Shown: positions 43,878 to 52,677, counted from the stretch's first letter. The stretch is DNA of 64,000 bases from Litorimonas haliclonae (GCF_965138505.1 NZ_CBCSCO010000003.1:248001-312000), one strand, 5' to 3'. The notes: generated by a model not told the origin, from the sequence alone. Numbers and translations: made by a program.

Positions 43878-44450
43878 GTGAAAGCAAACTTACTTCACAG
43901 ATTTTTATCCGAAATCTTTGTAATATTTACAGTATTATTGATTTTTTCGACAAGTGCATTCGCGCAAAACCGTCAGGACGATGACGGTGAGGAGCCGGAA
44001 GAAGAAATTTCGGAAATTGGTCAGCAACTAGGGGTGGAACTTTACCCCTCTGACGCGTCGGATTATTGCGTAGAAGAGGGTCTTCAGATTCGCGTGACCG
44101 TCACGAACGTGACTGATGAAGGGATTTTGAAGCTTGAACTGTTCGGCGAAGACAATTTTCTCCGTAAGAGCGGTAAATTACGATTAATTCGGGTTCCTGC
44201 AGAAAATGGACCGCAAAACCTCTGCATAAATGTACCTGTGCCGGGGTCTTATGCGGTTGTCGGCTACCACGACATTGATGGGGACCGCCGGTTGAAGAAG
44301 GCGTGGAATTTCAAACCATTAGAGCCTTATGGGTTGTCCAATAACCCAGAAATAAAAGCCCTGCGGCTCCCGAAGTATTCGGAGACTAGCTTTGATGTGC
44401 CGTTAACAGGCACAGACATCACCATCAATTTGGTTGACCTCTCGAAGTAA
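43878..44450 (+). CDS. Secreted DUF2141-family protein
   Basis: A 190-residue exported protein from a GTG start (AAGGG upstream). The signal peptide ends near FSTSAFA (about residue 29), followed by an acidic linker. The DUF2141 core has GSYAVVGYHDIDGDRRLKKAWNFKPLEPYGLSNNPEIKALRLPKYSETSFDV. The family is periplasmic, of unknown role. A gene for it at the head of the ceramide-synthase operon and opposite LptFG suggests an envelope part of the same pathway; this is inference only. The next gene starts 47 bases later. Confidence 0.8.
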   Translation: MKANLLHRFLSEIFVIFTVLLIFSTSAFAQNRQDDDGEEPEEEISEIGQQLGVELYPSDASDYCVEEGLQIRVTVTNVTDEGILKLELFGEDNFLRKSGKLRLIRVPAENGPQNLCINVPVPGSYAVVGYHDIDGDRRLKKAWNFKPLEPYGLSNNPEIKALRLPKYSETSFDVPLTGTDITINLVDLSK

Positions 44451-44497
44451 GCCGAACAAAAGCCCACTAACCTCTTTTCGAGAGTTTGGGAAAGTTT

Positions 44498-45646
44498 GTG
44501 AGTAATCAATTTAACATTATTTCGGTCGAAACCGCTGTGGATAAGCAGCGGTTTTTGTCTGTCCCATACTCAATCTACAAGGAAGATCCGTTTTGGAGAG
44601 CGCCTTTGAGGTTTGAACGTAAAGAGCAGCTTGATCCAGAAAAGAACCCGGGGGCCCCTACAAACCGCAGGCTCTTCCTGGCCGTCTCAGGGGACGAGGT
44701 TGTCGGGAGAATCGCGGCCTTTACGCTTGATAAGCACGACTCCCACCATCAGGATAATACAGGGTTTTTTGGCTATTTCGACTGCATTTCTGATGAGGCT
44801 ATTGCCAAAGAGTTGTTAGGCGCGGCTGAAAACTGGCTTAAAGAAATTGGCCGAGGGCGTATGGTGGGGCCGTCTCAATGGAGCGTTAATGAGGAATGCG
44901 GCCTCTTAATAGACGGGTTTGAGACGCCGCCCGCCGTCATGATGCCTCATGGCAGGGCAGACTACCAAACATATTGCGAAGACTTTGGCCTCTCTAAAGC
45001 CGTTGATATGTTTGCGTATCAGGCAGAGCTATCCGCCGGATATCCCAGGTCAAAATTCCTTCAATCGCTCCTGTCCTATGCTGAGCGGAATAAGTCCATT
45101 CATTGGAGGCATCTCGATAAAATTAAATTCCGGGCCGAAGTTGACCTTGTCATGGACATTTTTAATGATGCCTGGTCAGAGAATTGGGGGTTTTTGCCTT
45201 TCAGTGATGATCAAATCGAGCATATGGCCAAAGAGATCAAACCGCTCATTTTCGAAAAGGGACTATGGGTCGGATACATTGACGATGAGCCTGCGGCTTA
45301 TATCTGGATGATACCGGACCTGAATGAACTCACACAAGGCTTGGACGGGAAGCTTCTTCCTTTTGGGTGGGCACAACTTGTCTGGCGGTTGAAGGTCTCA
45401 GGTGCAAGACAAGCGAGAATCCCGCTTATGGGGCTCCGAAAAGCCCATCAGAATACTCGCAAGGGTCTGGCTCTTGTCGCTCAACTTTGTGAGCAGGTAT
45501 TCGAGGCGGGACGGGAGAAAGGCTTTACCCATTGTGAGCTATCTTGGATATTAGAAGACAATGCTGGAATGATTGGAATATGTGAAGAAGCTTCCGCAAC
45601 CCGTTATAAAACCTATAGAATGTACGAGAAAAAAATTACTTCATGA
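44498..45646 (+). CDS. GNAT-fold N-acyltransferase, bacterial ceramide synthase candidate (bCerS-like)
   Basis: A 382-residue protein from GTG 44498, which has GGGA 6 bases upstream; a TTG 4 codons earlier is less likely. It has two GNAT-like halves: early FLAVSGDEVVGRIAAFT with FFGYFDCISDEAIAKELLGAAENWLKEIGRGRMVGP, and a late GLALVAQLCEQVFEAGREKGFTHCELSWILEDNAGM. This resembles the family once labelled dATP pyrophosphohydrolase, to which Caulobacter bCerS belongs, the enzyme N-acylating the sphingoid base. The location supports the call. Its stop overlaps the next start (ATGA). Confidence 0.82.
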   Translation: MSNQFNIISVETAVDKQRFLSVPYSIYKEDPFWRAPLRFERKEQLDPEKNPGAPTNRRLFLAVSGDEVVGRIAAFTLDKHDSHHQDNTGFFGYFDCISDEAIAKELLGAAENWLKEIGRGRMVGPSQWSVNEECGLLIDGFETPPAVMMPHGRADYQTYCEDFGLSKAVDMFAYQAELSAGYPRSKFLQSLLSYAERNKSIHWRHLDKIKFRAEVDLVMDIFNDAWSENWGFLPFSDDQIEHMAKEIKPLIFEKGLWVGYIDDEPAAYIWMIPDLNELTQGLDGKLLPFGWAQLVWRLKVSGARQARIPLMGLRKAHQNTRKGLALVAQLCEQVFEAGREKGFTHCELSWILEDNAGMIGICEEASATRYKTYRMYEKKITS

Positions 45647-46407
45647 CAGAGGTGAACACACTTGTTTTAGCCGGACAAAGAGCAGGGGCCAAAGACCCAC
45701 TTTGCGCCGAGTTTGCGGTCGAGTTTAAAGTCGAAACGCCGCTTCTTGGCCGGCCTATGCTGAGCTGGGTGGAAAACGCCCTTGATCTGGCGGGGCTTAC
45801 TCGTCCCTATCTAATTTCTGGATATCCAAAAGCGGGAGAGGGGTGGATTCAGGCTGGTTCGGGAAGCGGGCCAGCGGATAGCGCGTTAATCGCTCTAAGC
45901 GAAGCCACCTTGCCCTGTCTCATGACGACAGGGGATCATCCTCTTTTAACCGCAGAGATGGTAGCGGATTTTATTAAAAAGTCTCAGGATTCCGAGACGG
46001 ATTTTTGCGTGGGGCTCGCACAAGAAGAGGTTATTCAATCGGAATACCCTGACACCAAGCGTACATACTTACGATTTTCCGATGAAGCAGTCTCCGGGTG
46101 CAATCTCTTTTATATTGCGAATAAGAAAGGTCTCGCGGCTTTGGAGTTCTGGAAGGCCGCCCAGCATTTGAGAAAACAGCCTCTGAAACTCGCCCGCAAG
46201 ATCGGCGTTGGTCTCGGGCTACGCTATGCTCTTGGTCGGTTGTCACTGGAAAGTGCTTTTGATGAGGCCGGGGCGAAGATTGGAATCATTGCTAAGCCTA
46301 TTTTATTGCCCTTCGCCGAAGCTGCGATAGACGTTGATAAGGTGTCAGACCATGCCTTGGTCAGCGATATTTTAAGAAAAAGGGGCCTTCTTGATGAAGC
46401 GCCCTGA
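45643..46407 (+). CDS. MobA-like nucleotidyltransferase
   Basis: A 254-residue NTP-transferase-fold protein. It opens TLVLAGQRAGAKDPLCAEF with the glycine-rich nucleotide loop and has the metal-binding segment LMTTGDHPLLTAEMV (GDxP-type). Family members activate sugars, polyols or cofactors by nucleotidyl transfer. Tied by ATGA overlap to the ceramide-synthase-like gene and followed by a flippase, it could make the activated donor for a lipid head group. The substrate is unknown. Confidence 0.78.
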   Translation: MTEVNTLVLAGQRAGAKDPLCAEFAVEFKVETPLLGRPMLSWVENALDLAGLTRPYLISGYPKAGEGWIQAGSGSGPADSALIALSEATLPCLMTTGDHPLLTAEMVADFIKKSQDSETDFCVGLAQEEVIQSEYPDTKRTYLRFSDEAVSGCNLFYIANKKGLAALEFWKAAQHLRKQPLKLARKIGVGLGLRYALGRLSLESAFDEAGAKIGIIAKPILLPFAEAAIDVDKVSDHALVSDILRKRGLLDEAP

Positions 46408-47767
46408 CCTTGACATCAGATCAAACAAAACTGTCGGAAAACGTATAGCGGCAAATACCGGGCTACTCGTAGGGTCAAGGGGATTGGGCGTCATTCTTGG
46501 ACTCGCCACGCTTTTGATCACGGCCAACGCTCTCGACAATCAAATTAGCTTTGGTACGATTATCTTTCTCCATGGCTACATGTTATTCTTTGCCGAAGTG
46601 GCAACGTTTCAAAGCTGGCAGTCGGTTATTCGATTTGGCTCTGATGACGTCCATAATGAAGACCCGGGTCGTTTGGCTGGGCTGATAAAGTTTGGAATAA
46701 AAATTGACGTTTTATCGGCCGTCCTAGCCTATGCCGGAGCCATTCTTTTGTTTGAATTTTACGCGGTTTTAGTTGCTGCTTACCCGCACTTTGCTCCTCA
46801 AGGCGGCGGATTTGATGTCGAAATCTTGAAACCCTTGGTAATGGCGTACTCAACAGTGGTTTTGTTTCAAATAACAGGAACGCCGATCGGTATATTACGA
46901 CTGTTCGACAAATTTAACGGCCTTGCATTTGCCAGCATTGTTATGCCGGGCGTGAGGCTATTAGGTGCGGTCTTCGCCTATTTCATGGGGTGGGGCATGA
47001 TTGGATTTCTTTGTGTCTGGTATGTCGCGTCTGTCTCCGGGTATGTGTTCAAAGTCCTATTGGGGCTGTCGGAGCTCTTTAAACGCCGCTTAGCCAAACC
47101 TGTGCTGAAAGCTAAAGAAGGGTTTTTCAAGCCCCGTGAAGGGTTATGGGCTTTTGTCTGGAAGTCGAATGTCGATTCAACGCTCGCCGCCGGGGTGAAC
47201 CAACTTCCAATCTTGCTCGTCGGAGGAGCTTTTGGCCCGGCATTCGTCGCAATTTATAAATGGGCAGAAGAAATCGCCAAACTCTTGTCGGAAGGCGTGA
47301 AGCTGTTGGATCAGGTAATTTACCCGGAATTGGCCCGCATTGTCAGCGGCGGGGAGGGACAACGTATATTACGCCTGGTCACGCGCGCCAGCCTTGTGTC
47401 TCTTGGGGTTGGCTTATTTCTTGCCGGCGTTGTCGCTGTTATCGGACCTTTCATTATCGAAACAACGCTGGGCGCCGAATATGCGGGGGTTATACCTCTG
47501 GCTATTGTTCTGGTTCTTGGGGCCGCTTTGTTTGCCGCTGTCGCTCCGCTCTTTCCCGTCTTTTATGCCGCAAATCGACCTGAAAAAGCGATTTATGCCC
47601 GTGCGGCGGGATTAATCGTTTATGTTATTTCGTTTTTTGTTTTGATTCAGTATTTTGGTGAAATTGGGTCCGCATTGGCGGTCGTTGCCGGTTATTTTGT
47701 CGGCATGGTTTTAGTCGTAATCTTAACCCGACAAGTTCTGAGAGGCTTGCATAGTCGTGACAGCTAA
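46394..47767 (+). CDS. Polysaccharide/lipid flippase of the MATE/Wzx type
   Basis: A 457-residue polytopic membrane protein with about 12 hydrophobic segments and the family's N-terminal GKRIAANTGLLVGSRGLGVILGLATLLITANAL. Members flip lipid-linked saccharides or related lipids across the inner membrane. The start overlaps the previous gene by 14 bases. In this cluster a ceramide-linked cargo is plausible, which would make it an alternative or partner to LptFG; the cargo is not shown by the sequence. Confidence 0.82.
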   Translation: MKRPDLDIRSNKTVGKRIAANTGLLVGSRGLGVILGLATLLITANALDNQISFGTIIFLHGYMLFFAEVATFQSWQSVIRFGSDDVHNEDPGRLAGLIKFGIKIDVLSAVLAYAGAILLFEFYAVLVAAYPHFAPQGGGFDVEILKPLVMAYSTVVLFQITGTPIGILRLFDKFNGLAFASIVMPGVRLLGAVFAYFMGWGMIGFLCVWYVASVSGYVFKVLLGLSELFKRRLAKPVLKAKEGFFKPREGLWAFVWKSNVDSTLAAGVNQLPILLVGGAFGPAFVAIYKWAEEIAKLLSEGVKLLDQVIYPELARIVSGGEGQRILRLVTRASLVSLGVGLFLAGVVAVIGPFIIETTLGAEYAGVIPLAIVLVLGAALFAAVAPLFPVFYAANRPEKAIYARAAGLIVYVISFFVLIQYFGEIGSALAVVAGYFVGMVLVVILTRQVLRGLHSRDS

Positions 47768-48494
47768 GTCGTCTGAACTCCCCACCTTCGCCATATTTGA
47801 TTTGGACTACACGCTTACGAAACGTGGGACATGGGGGCGCTTTGTCTGGCGAACCGTACGAGGGCGGCCACACTTATGGATCCCGTTATTATTCAGCACG
47901 GCAATGTTTCAATGGCAATATAAACGCGGAAAATTACCGCGCGGCGCCGTTAAGAAGACGATGATGCGGTGGAGTTTACAGCGTTTTGACAAAACGAAAC
48001 TGACTAAAATGGCGCAGGAATTCGCGCGCCGTGAGGTCGAGGCAGGGCTTAGGGCCGGGGGGCAAGCAGCCTTGAAATACCACGCGGATCAAGGTCATCG
48101 CATAATTTTAGCCAGCGCAGCTGTGGATTTAGTGGTGAAGCCCATCGCGGATGAGCTTGGCATAGGTGATTTTGTCTCAACCGAACTGGATTGGAGTGAG
48201 GCAGGGCAGCTGAAATCAGACTTTAAAAGCCCTAATTGTTACGGGGAGGAGAAATTGAACCGGGTAAAAAAACTCATGGCTAGCATTGCGCCTCGTGGGG
48301 CCTATACCTATTTCTACTCGGATAGCAAAGCGGACCTGCCCGTAATGGACTATGTTGACGTCCCAATCGTGGTGGATCCCTCTCAGAAATTTAAGGAATA
48401 TGCGACATCACGTGAATTTGACATTCAATATTGGTTGAAAAGCAATAAGGGCTTTATTCCCGTTCACCCGGAAATTGAAAAATTACCTTTATAA
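47757..48494 (+). CDS. HAD-IB family phosphatase
   Basis: A 245-residue SerB-like HAD hydrolase from a GTG start overlapping the flippase gene by 11 bases. Motif I is FDLDYTLT (DxDxT, Asp in positions near 15 and 17), motif II is in IILASAAVDLV, and motif III/IV is YFYSDSKADLPVMDYV. The early hydrophobic helix region PHLWIPLLFSTAMF suggests membrane contact, as in phosphatidylglycerophosphatase-like members. A lipid phosphate or glycerol-phosphate-type substrate fits the neighbours; this is inference. Confidence 0.82.
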   Translation: MTAKSSELPTFAIFDLDYTLTKRGTWGRFVWRTVRGRPHLWIPLLFSTAMFQWQYKRGKLPRGAVKKTMMRWSLQRFDKTKLTKMAQEFARREVEAGLRAGGQAALKYHADQGHRIILASAAVDLVVKPIADELGIGDFVSTELDWSEAGQLKSDFKSPNCYGEEKLNRVKKLMASIAPRGAYTYFYSDSKADLPVMDYVDVPIVVDPSQKFKEYATSREFDIQYWLKSNKGFIPVHPEIEKLPL

Positions 48495-48578
48495 ATATAG
48501 TTGATGAAATTTAAACTTTATTGAAACTCAATTCGTTTTAAACCGTATTCACAGAAGTGTCACAGGGATCCCAGAGTT

Positions 48579-49799
48579 ATGGCAGAATTCGCAGAAGCAA
48601 TTCCCAGCCTCAGAGTCGGTTTTATCTACAATCATGAAGTTCCCCATCAGGTGGCGCACACGGCGCCGATTCTGAAAGAACTTTTATTGCGGTATCCATC
48701 TCTCAATATCGATGTGCTTACATCGACTGAGGAACAGAAGAAACTTGTCAAATCAGGTCTGGGAACGGAGCTCTCTAAACAAACCCGTTTTATCGATCTC
48801 GAGGTCGGGAAGGCGGATAGGGGCGTTTTAAAAGCCGCTAATGCTGTAGCTCCGGCGCGCCGCATCTCAATTTTAAAAAACAACATCGATATTTTCCGCG
48901 AGTATGATGTTTTTGTCGTGCCTGAATCCACGTCTCTTATTTTGAAGTCACAATTCGGTCTGGATCATCTGAAGTTTATTTTGACCCACCATGGCGCAGG
49001 TGACCGGTCTGTAACAGAGAAAGAATCAATCCGGGACTTTGATTTCGTGCTCGTCCCCGGCGAAAAGCTGAAAAAGCGGCATTTGGAACGGGGTCTCATC
49101 AGAGAAGGAAGTTATGCCGTGTGCGGATATCCGAAATTTGATTTCGTCCCCCACACACCCGCAAATCTAAACCTTTTCGATAATGACAACCCTATCGTAG
49201 TCTACAATCCTCATTTCGATCCCTATTTGTCTTCTTGGTACGACATGGGACCGGATGTTTTAGACGCATTTTTAAATGCGCCGGATATTAATTTGATTTT
49301 TGCGCCGCACATTATGTTGTTCCAGCGTAAACTTCATACCTCGGTTGAACATAAACGCGTAAAGTTCCGCAAAAGCCTGCCGGATCGATTTTATAACGCG
49401 CCGAATATTCATATTGATCTGGGTTCAACCAAAAGCGTGGATATGACCTATACTCGCTCGGCTGATATCTATCTCGGCGATGTCAGTTCCCAAGTCTATG
49501 AGTTTTTGGAGCGTCGCCGCCCGACTATTTTCCTAAACAGTCATGAGGCCGATTGGGCCGGGAATCCTTTTTATATGAGCTGGACGACTGGGCCTGTCTT
49601 AAACAGCGTCGATAACTTGATCGAAACCGTGAGAGAAGCCAGCGACACACATGACAGCTATTTGCCTGCGCAGAATTTTGCTTTTGATGAGACCTTCGAT
49701 TTCTTTGAGGGTAAAGCTTCAGCTGTGGCAGCGGATTCTATTGCAGAATTTCTGAAATATCAGTCTGTTGCGGAGTCAGAACTGGAAGCAGCGGAGTAA
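48579..49799 (+). CDS. CDP-glycerol glycerophosphotransferase-like enzyme
   Basis: A 406-residue GT-B-like protein. The second half resembles the TagB/TagF family: NPIVVYNPHFDPYLSSWYDMG, INLIFAPHIMLF, and SADIYLGDVSSQVYEFLERRRPTIFLN, matching the family's D-S-S-x-x-E/D ending. Members transfer glycerol phosphate from CDP-glycerol. Caulobacter decorates ceramide with phosphoglycerate units, so this is a good candidate for adding the head group. It has its own 84-base upstream gap, so a separate promoter is possible. Confidence 0.75.
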   Translation: MAEFAEAIPSLRVGFIYNHEVPHQVAHTAPILKELLLRYPSLNIDVLTSTEEQKKLVKSGLGTELSKQTRFIDLEVGKADRGVLKAANAVAPARRISILKNNIDIFREYDVFVVPESTSLILKSQFGLDHLKFILTHHGAGDRSVTEKESIRDFDFVLVPGEKLKKRHLERGLIREGSYAVCGYPKFDFVPHTPANLNLFDNDNPIVVYNPHFDPYLSSWYDMGPDVLDAFLNAPDINLIFAPHIMLFQRKLHTSVEHKRVKFRKSLPDRFYNAPNIHIDLGSTKSVDMTYTRSADIYLGDVSSQVYEFLERRRPTIFLNSHEADWAGNPFYMSWTTGPVLNSVDNLIETVREASDTHDSYLPAQNFAFDETFDFFEGKASAVAADSIAEFLKYQSVAESELEAAE

Positions 49800-49805
49800 G
49801 GTATT

Positions 49806-49825
49806 GCAACTTCACAGAGAGTTGC
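49806..49825 (+). terminator. Hairpin between the glycerophosphotransferase-like and CFA-like genes
   Basis: A perfect 6-bp stem (GCAACT / AGTTGC) with an 8-base loop, followed by GTTT only. Too weak for a certain terminator; it may attenuate read-through. Confidence 0.3.
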
Positions 49826-49861
49826 GTTTAAAACACTTTTTCAGACGCATATAGCTACTTT

Positions 49862-51070
49862 ATGAAACTTTTGAACTCCATGATGTCCCGGTTTGTTAAA
49901 GTCGGTCAGCTAACAATTATTGACGCCGATGGGAAACATCACGTTCATGGCTCGGGCGGCGATCCAAAGGCGACGATTCGTCTTACGGACAAGTCTTTAT
50001 ACCGAACCCTTTTCTTAAACCCTGAACTCAAAGCCGGAGAGGCTTATATGGATGGGACACTGATTTGCGAGGAGGGCGGTATAAGAGGCCTCCTAAAGGT
50101 ATTTCTGCACAATAGAGGCGGATTACGGAGCCATCCGATACAAAAAGTTTTAAACCGAACGCTAAAAAAACTTAAGAAGCTTCATCAGCGAAATAAAAAA
50201 TCTGCCTCCCGCTCTAATGTGCAGCACCATTATGACCTCTCGAATGAGTTCTATCGCCTGTTTTTGGATGAAGACCTCCAATATAGCTGTGCTTACTGGC
50301 CTTCGCTCGATATCAGCCTCGAAGAAGCGCAAAGGCTAAAGAAAAAACATATCGCCCAGAAGCTTTGCCTTACTCCCGGTCAAACTGTGCTGGATATCGG
50401 TTGCGGGTGGGGCGGTATGGCAATTTATCTGGCTCAGAATTACGGCGTTAAGGTCGTTGGCGTGACGCTATCGCAGGAGCAATTCGCGTTAGGTCTTGAA
50501 CGGGTAAAAGAATTGGGACTCGAAAAGTCGGTGGATTTAAGGCTGACTGACTATCGTGACCTCGAAGAAAACTTCGACCGAATCGTGAGTGTTGGCATGT
50601 TTGAACATGTCGGGGTGGCGCATTATGAGGAATATTTTTCGAAAATTAAATCACTCCTGGCCGAAGACGGTCTTGCCCTTGTTCACTCTATTGGAAGAAA
50701 AGGTGGCCCGGGGACGACTGGGGCTTGGATTAGGAAATATATTTTCCCCGGCGGTTATTCACCGGCCCTATCGGAAACTTTCGCCGAAATCGAGAAAGCT
50801 AAGCTATGGGTGACGGATTGTGAAATTCTTCGTCTCCATTACGCCTATACGTTGGCAGAGTGGGATAAACGGTTCCAAGCTAATCGAGACAAAGTTGCCG
50901 CTATGTTTGACGAGCGGTTTTGCCGGATGTGGGAGTTTTACCTCGTGATCAGCGAGTTCTCATTCCTCTATGGCAATCATATGAACTTTCAAATTCAGCT
51001 GAGTAAAGATGTGCATGCGGCCCCTGTAACACGGAATTACATGATGGACGATGAAACTGTTTCGAGTTAA
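49862..51070 (+). CDS. Cyclopropane-fatty-acyl-phospholipid synthase family methyltransferase
   Basis: A 402-residue SAM-dependent enzyme. The SAM motif is VLDIGCGWGGMAIYL (176-190), with QHHYDLSNEFYRLFLDEDLQYSCAYW before it and SVGMFEHVG and FLYGNHMNFQIQL after it, all typical of CFA synthases. The N-terminal lipid-binding domain is present. CFA relatives also include fungal sphingolipid C9-methyltransferases. Placed between a glycerophosphotransferase-like gene and a hydroxylase, it may act on phospholipids generally or on the ceramide chain; I cannot choose. Confidence 0.88.
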   Translation: MKLLNSMMSRFVKVGQLTIIDADGKHHVHGSGGDPKATIRLTDKSLYRTLFLNPELKAGEAYMDGTLICEEGGIRGLLKVFLHNRGGLRSHPIQKVLNRTLKKLKKLHQRNKKSASRSNVQHHYDLSNEFYRLFLDEDLQYSCAYWPSLDISLEEAQRLKKKHIAQKLCLTPGQTVLDIGCGWGGMAIYLAQNYGVKVVGVTLSQEQFALGLERVKELGLEKSVDLRLTDYRDLEENFDRIVSVGMFEHVGVAHYEEYFSKIKSLLAEDGLALVHSIGRKGGPGTTGAWIRKYIFPGGYSPALSETFAEIEKAKLWVTDCEILRLHYAYTLAEWDKRFQANRDKVAAMFDERFCRMWEFYLVISEFSFLYGNHMNFQIQLSKDVHAAPVTRNYMMDDETVSS

Positions 51071-51898
51071 GTGGCTGGCATTATGGTAGATACAGTCGAT
51101 AAGCCGAAGCACCTTTCAAACCCTCGCCGCGCTTTTATTAAAAAGACCGGGAAGAAACTTGTCCGCAAAATTGCGGCCTTTCAGTCTAAACAGTCCATTG
51201 TCCCGGACACGCCGAAAATTGACAATTCTTACTTTCCCTTCTTAAAGGAATTCACGGAGAATTGGGAAACAATCCAAGCGGAAGCCCAAGAGGTTTTGAA
51301 GTTCCGCGAGGCGATACCCGGGTTTCAAGAAATATCTCCGGATCAATACCGCTTAGCTAAGGAGCAAAACTGGAAGACTTTTGTTTTGTTTGGGTTTGGA
51401 GAGCGCCTTGAAAAAAATGCCTCTCTGGCACCGAAAACAGCGGAGATTTTAGAGCGCGTCCCCAATTTGCAAACGGCTATGTTTTCAATCCTCGCCCCCG
51501 GATATCACATTCCGGCACATAAAGGCGTTACGAAGGGAATTCTTCGCTCTCATATCGGTCTGATTATACCGCAAGACCGCGAGAAATGCCGCATCCGCGT
51601 CGACGACACCATTACGGCCTGGAAAGAGGGCGAAATTTTTGTGTTCGATGACACCTATGAGCATGAGGTGTGGAACGACACCGATGAAGAGCGCGTCATT
51701 CTCTTGTTTGATTTTGACCGCCCTATGAAATTTTGGGGACGTTTTCTGAATAAGAGCTTTTTGCAGATAATGAAGCTGACAGCGTTTTACCAAGACCCGA
51801 AAAAGAACCTGCAAACGGCAGAAGAACGTCTGGAAGCGGCCATTCGCCAAGCAGATGCGAATATGGAAGCCATGTCTGACCCGGCTGAGAAGCGTTAA
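51071..51898 (+). CDS. Aspartyl/asparaginyl beta-hydroxylase-like dioxygenase (LpxO type)
   Basis: A 275-residue Fe(II)/2-oxoglutarate enzyme. The core has FSILAPGYHIPAHKGVTKGILRSHIGLIIP (first His ligand and the 2OG-binding Arg region) and GEIFVFDDTYEHEVWNDTDEERVILLFDFDRP (second His). The family includes LpxO, which 2-hydroxylates lipid A acyl chains. GTG 51071 directly follows the CFA-like stop; ATG 51083 is an alternative. A 2-hydroxylated ceramide or lipid A chain is a plausible product. A basic N-terminal stretch is consistent with membrane association. Confidence 0.85.
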   Translation: MAGIMVDTVDKPKHLSNPRRAFIKKTGKKLVRKIAAFQSKQSIVPDTPKIDNSYFPFLKEFTENWETIQAEAQEVLKFREAIPGFQEISPDQYRLAKEQNWKTFVLFGFGERLEKNASLAPKTAEILERVPNLQTAMFSILAPGYHIPAHKGVTKGILRSHIGLIIPQDREKCRIRVDDTITAWKEGEIFVFDDTYEHEVWNDTDEERVILLFDFDRPMKFWGRFLNKSFLQIMKLTAFYQDPKKNLQTAEERLEAAIRQADANMEAMSDPAEKR

Positions 51899-51934
51899 TT
51901 ACGTTTTCCGTGTCACGCTTTCGGCTGTGCCGAG

Positions 51935-52477
51935 CTAATGCGAGTGTATTGAGTAGATGAGGCGGCCTATTAGGACAAAACCGGGGTTTTCCAATTCTGC
52001 TCCATCAATTAGGGAAATCTTATCCCCGTTTTGAACTAAAAATCGTGCGTTCGCGGCAGGCTTAGCCTGTCTGTCAAAAATCAGGATCGAGTCTCGAGCA
52101 AATTCTTTGTGATCTACAGAGTCGAGTGCAAACAAATCCTCAAGTTCAATGGCCAAGCTTAGATACCGTGTTGGCTTGGCATTTGCGAAAGACTTTGCAC
52201 TGGGCGTCGATTCGTAGATAGGAATGTGACGAATGGGCGTATTTAGGTGTTGATAGACAGGGCTGCGACCCGCAGGCAACTCCCCGGAAAGAAGCCACAC
52301 AGAGTCGACCCCAAGACAGTCAGCAATTTTCTCGAGTGCATCTTTGCGGGGCACATGACCGCCGCGTTCCCAATTGGCGATGGTCGGCTGGCTCACACCG
52401 CATCGGTCCGCCATATCTGCCTGCGACAATCCGAGCTTTTTTCGGTGTTGTTTTATTCGTGAATGTAGATTAGGCAT
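51935..52477 (-). CDS. XRE-family regulator with S24-like C-terminal domain
   Basis: A 180-residue repressor-like protein. The helix-turn-helix spans about residues 5-60 (RIKQHRKKLGLSQADMADRCGVSQPTIANWERGG). The C-terminal part (about 100-178), with DSILIFDRQAKPAANARFLVQNGDKISLIDGAE, resembles the LexA/CI S24 fold, but I see no clear Ser-Lys cleavage pair. Inverted and direct TATAAG repeats lie just upstream and could be its own operator. The regulated genes are unknown. Confidence 0.82.
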   Translation of the reverse strand: MPNLHSRIKQHRKKLGLSQADMADRCGVSQPTIANWERGGHVPRKDALEKIADCLGVDSVWLLSGELPAGRSPVYQHLNTPIRHIPIYESTPSAKSFANAKPTRYLSLAIELEDLFALDSVDHKEFARDSILIFDRQAKPAANARFLVQNGDKISLIDGAELENPGFVLIGRLIYSIHSH

Positions 52478-52491
52478 CGCGCCACCAACTG

Positions 52492-52512
52492 CTTATAGAC
52501 TGTGTTTATAAG
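52492..52512. promoter_or_regulatory. CTTATA-N9-TATAAG inverted repeat before the XRE gene
   Basis: Perfect 6-bp arms at 52492-52497 and 52507-52512, starting 15 bases upstream of the regulator ATG. A likely autoregulatory operator by position. Confidence 0.5.
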
Positions 52513-52677
52513 TTAAGTTTATTTAATCTGCCTCGCAAGCGTTCAACGCAGTCTCTCCTAAAAGGTTAAGCTGGGTTAAATTCACTGTGAAGGCCTTGCC
52601 TATTTAGGGGTTATGTTTAGTAGGGCGCGTTCTAATTGAGGGCTGAGTATTTAAGTAAGTTAACATGACAAAGAATT

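Noticed and set aside
52513..52579. TTAA-spacer-TTAA pairs near the XRE regulator as CtrA boxes
   Set aside because: Both pairs have 6-base spacers rather than the required 7.
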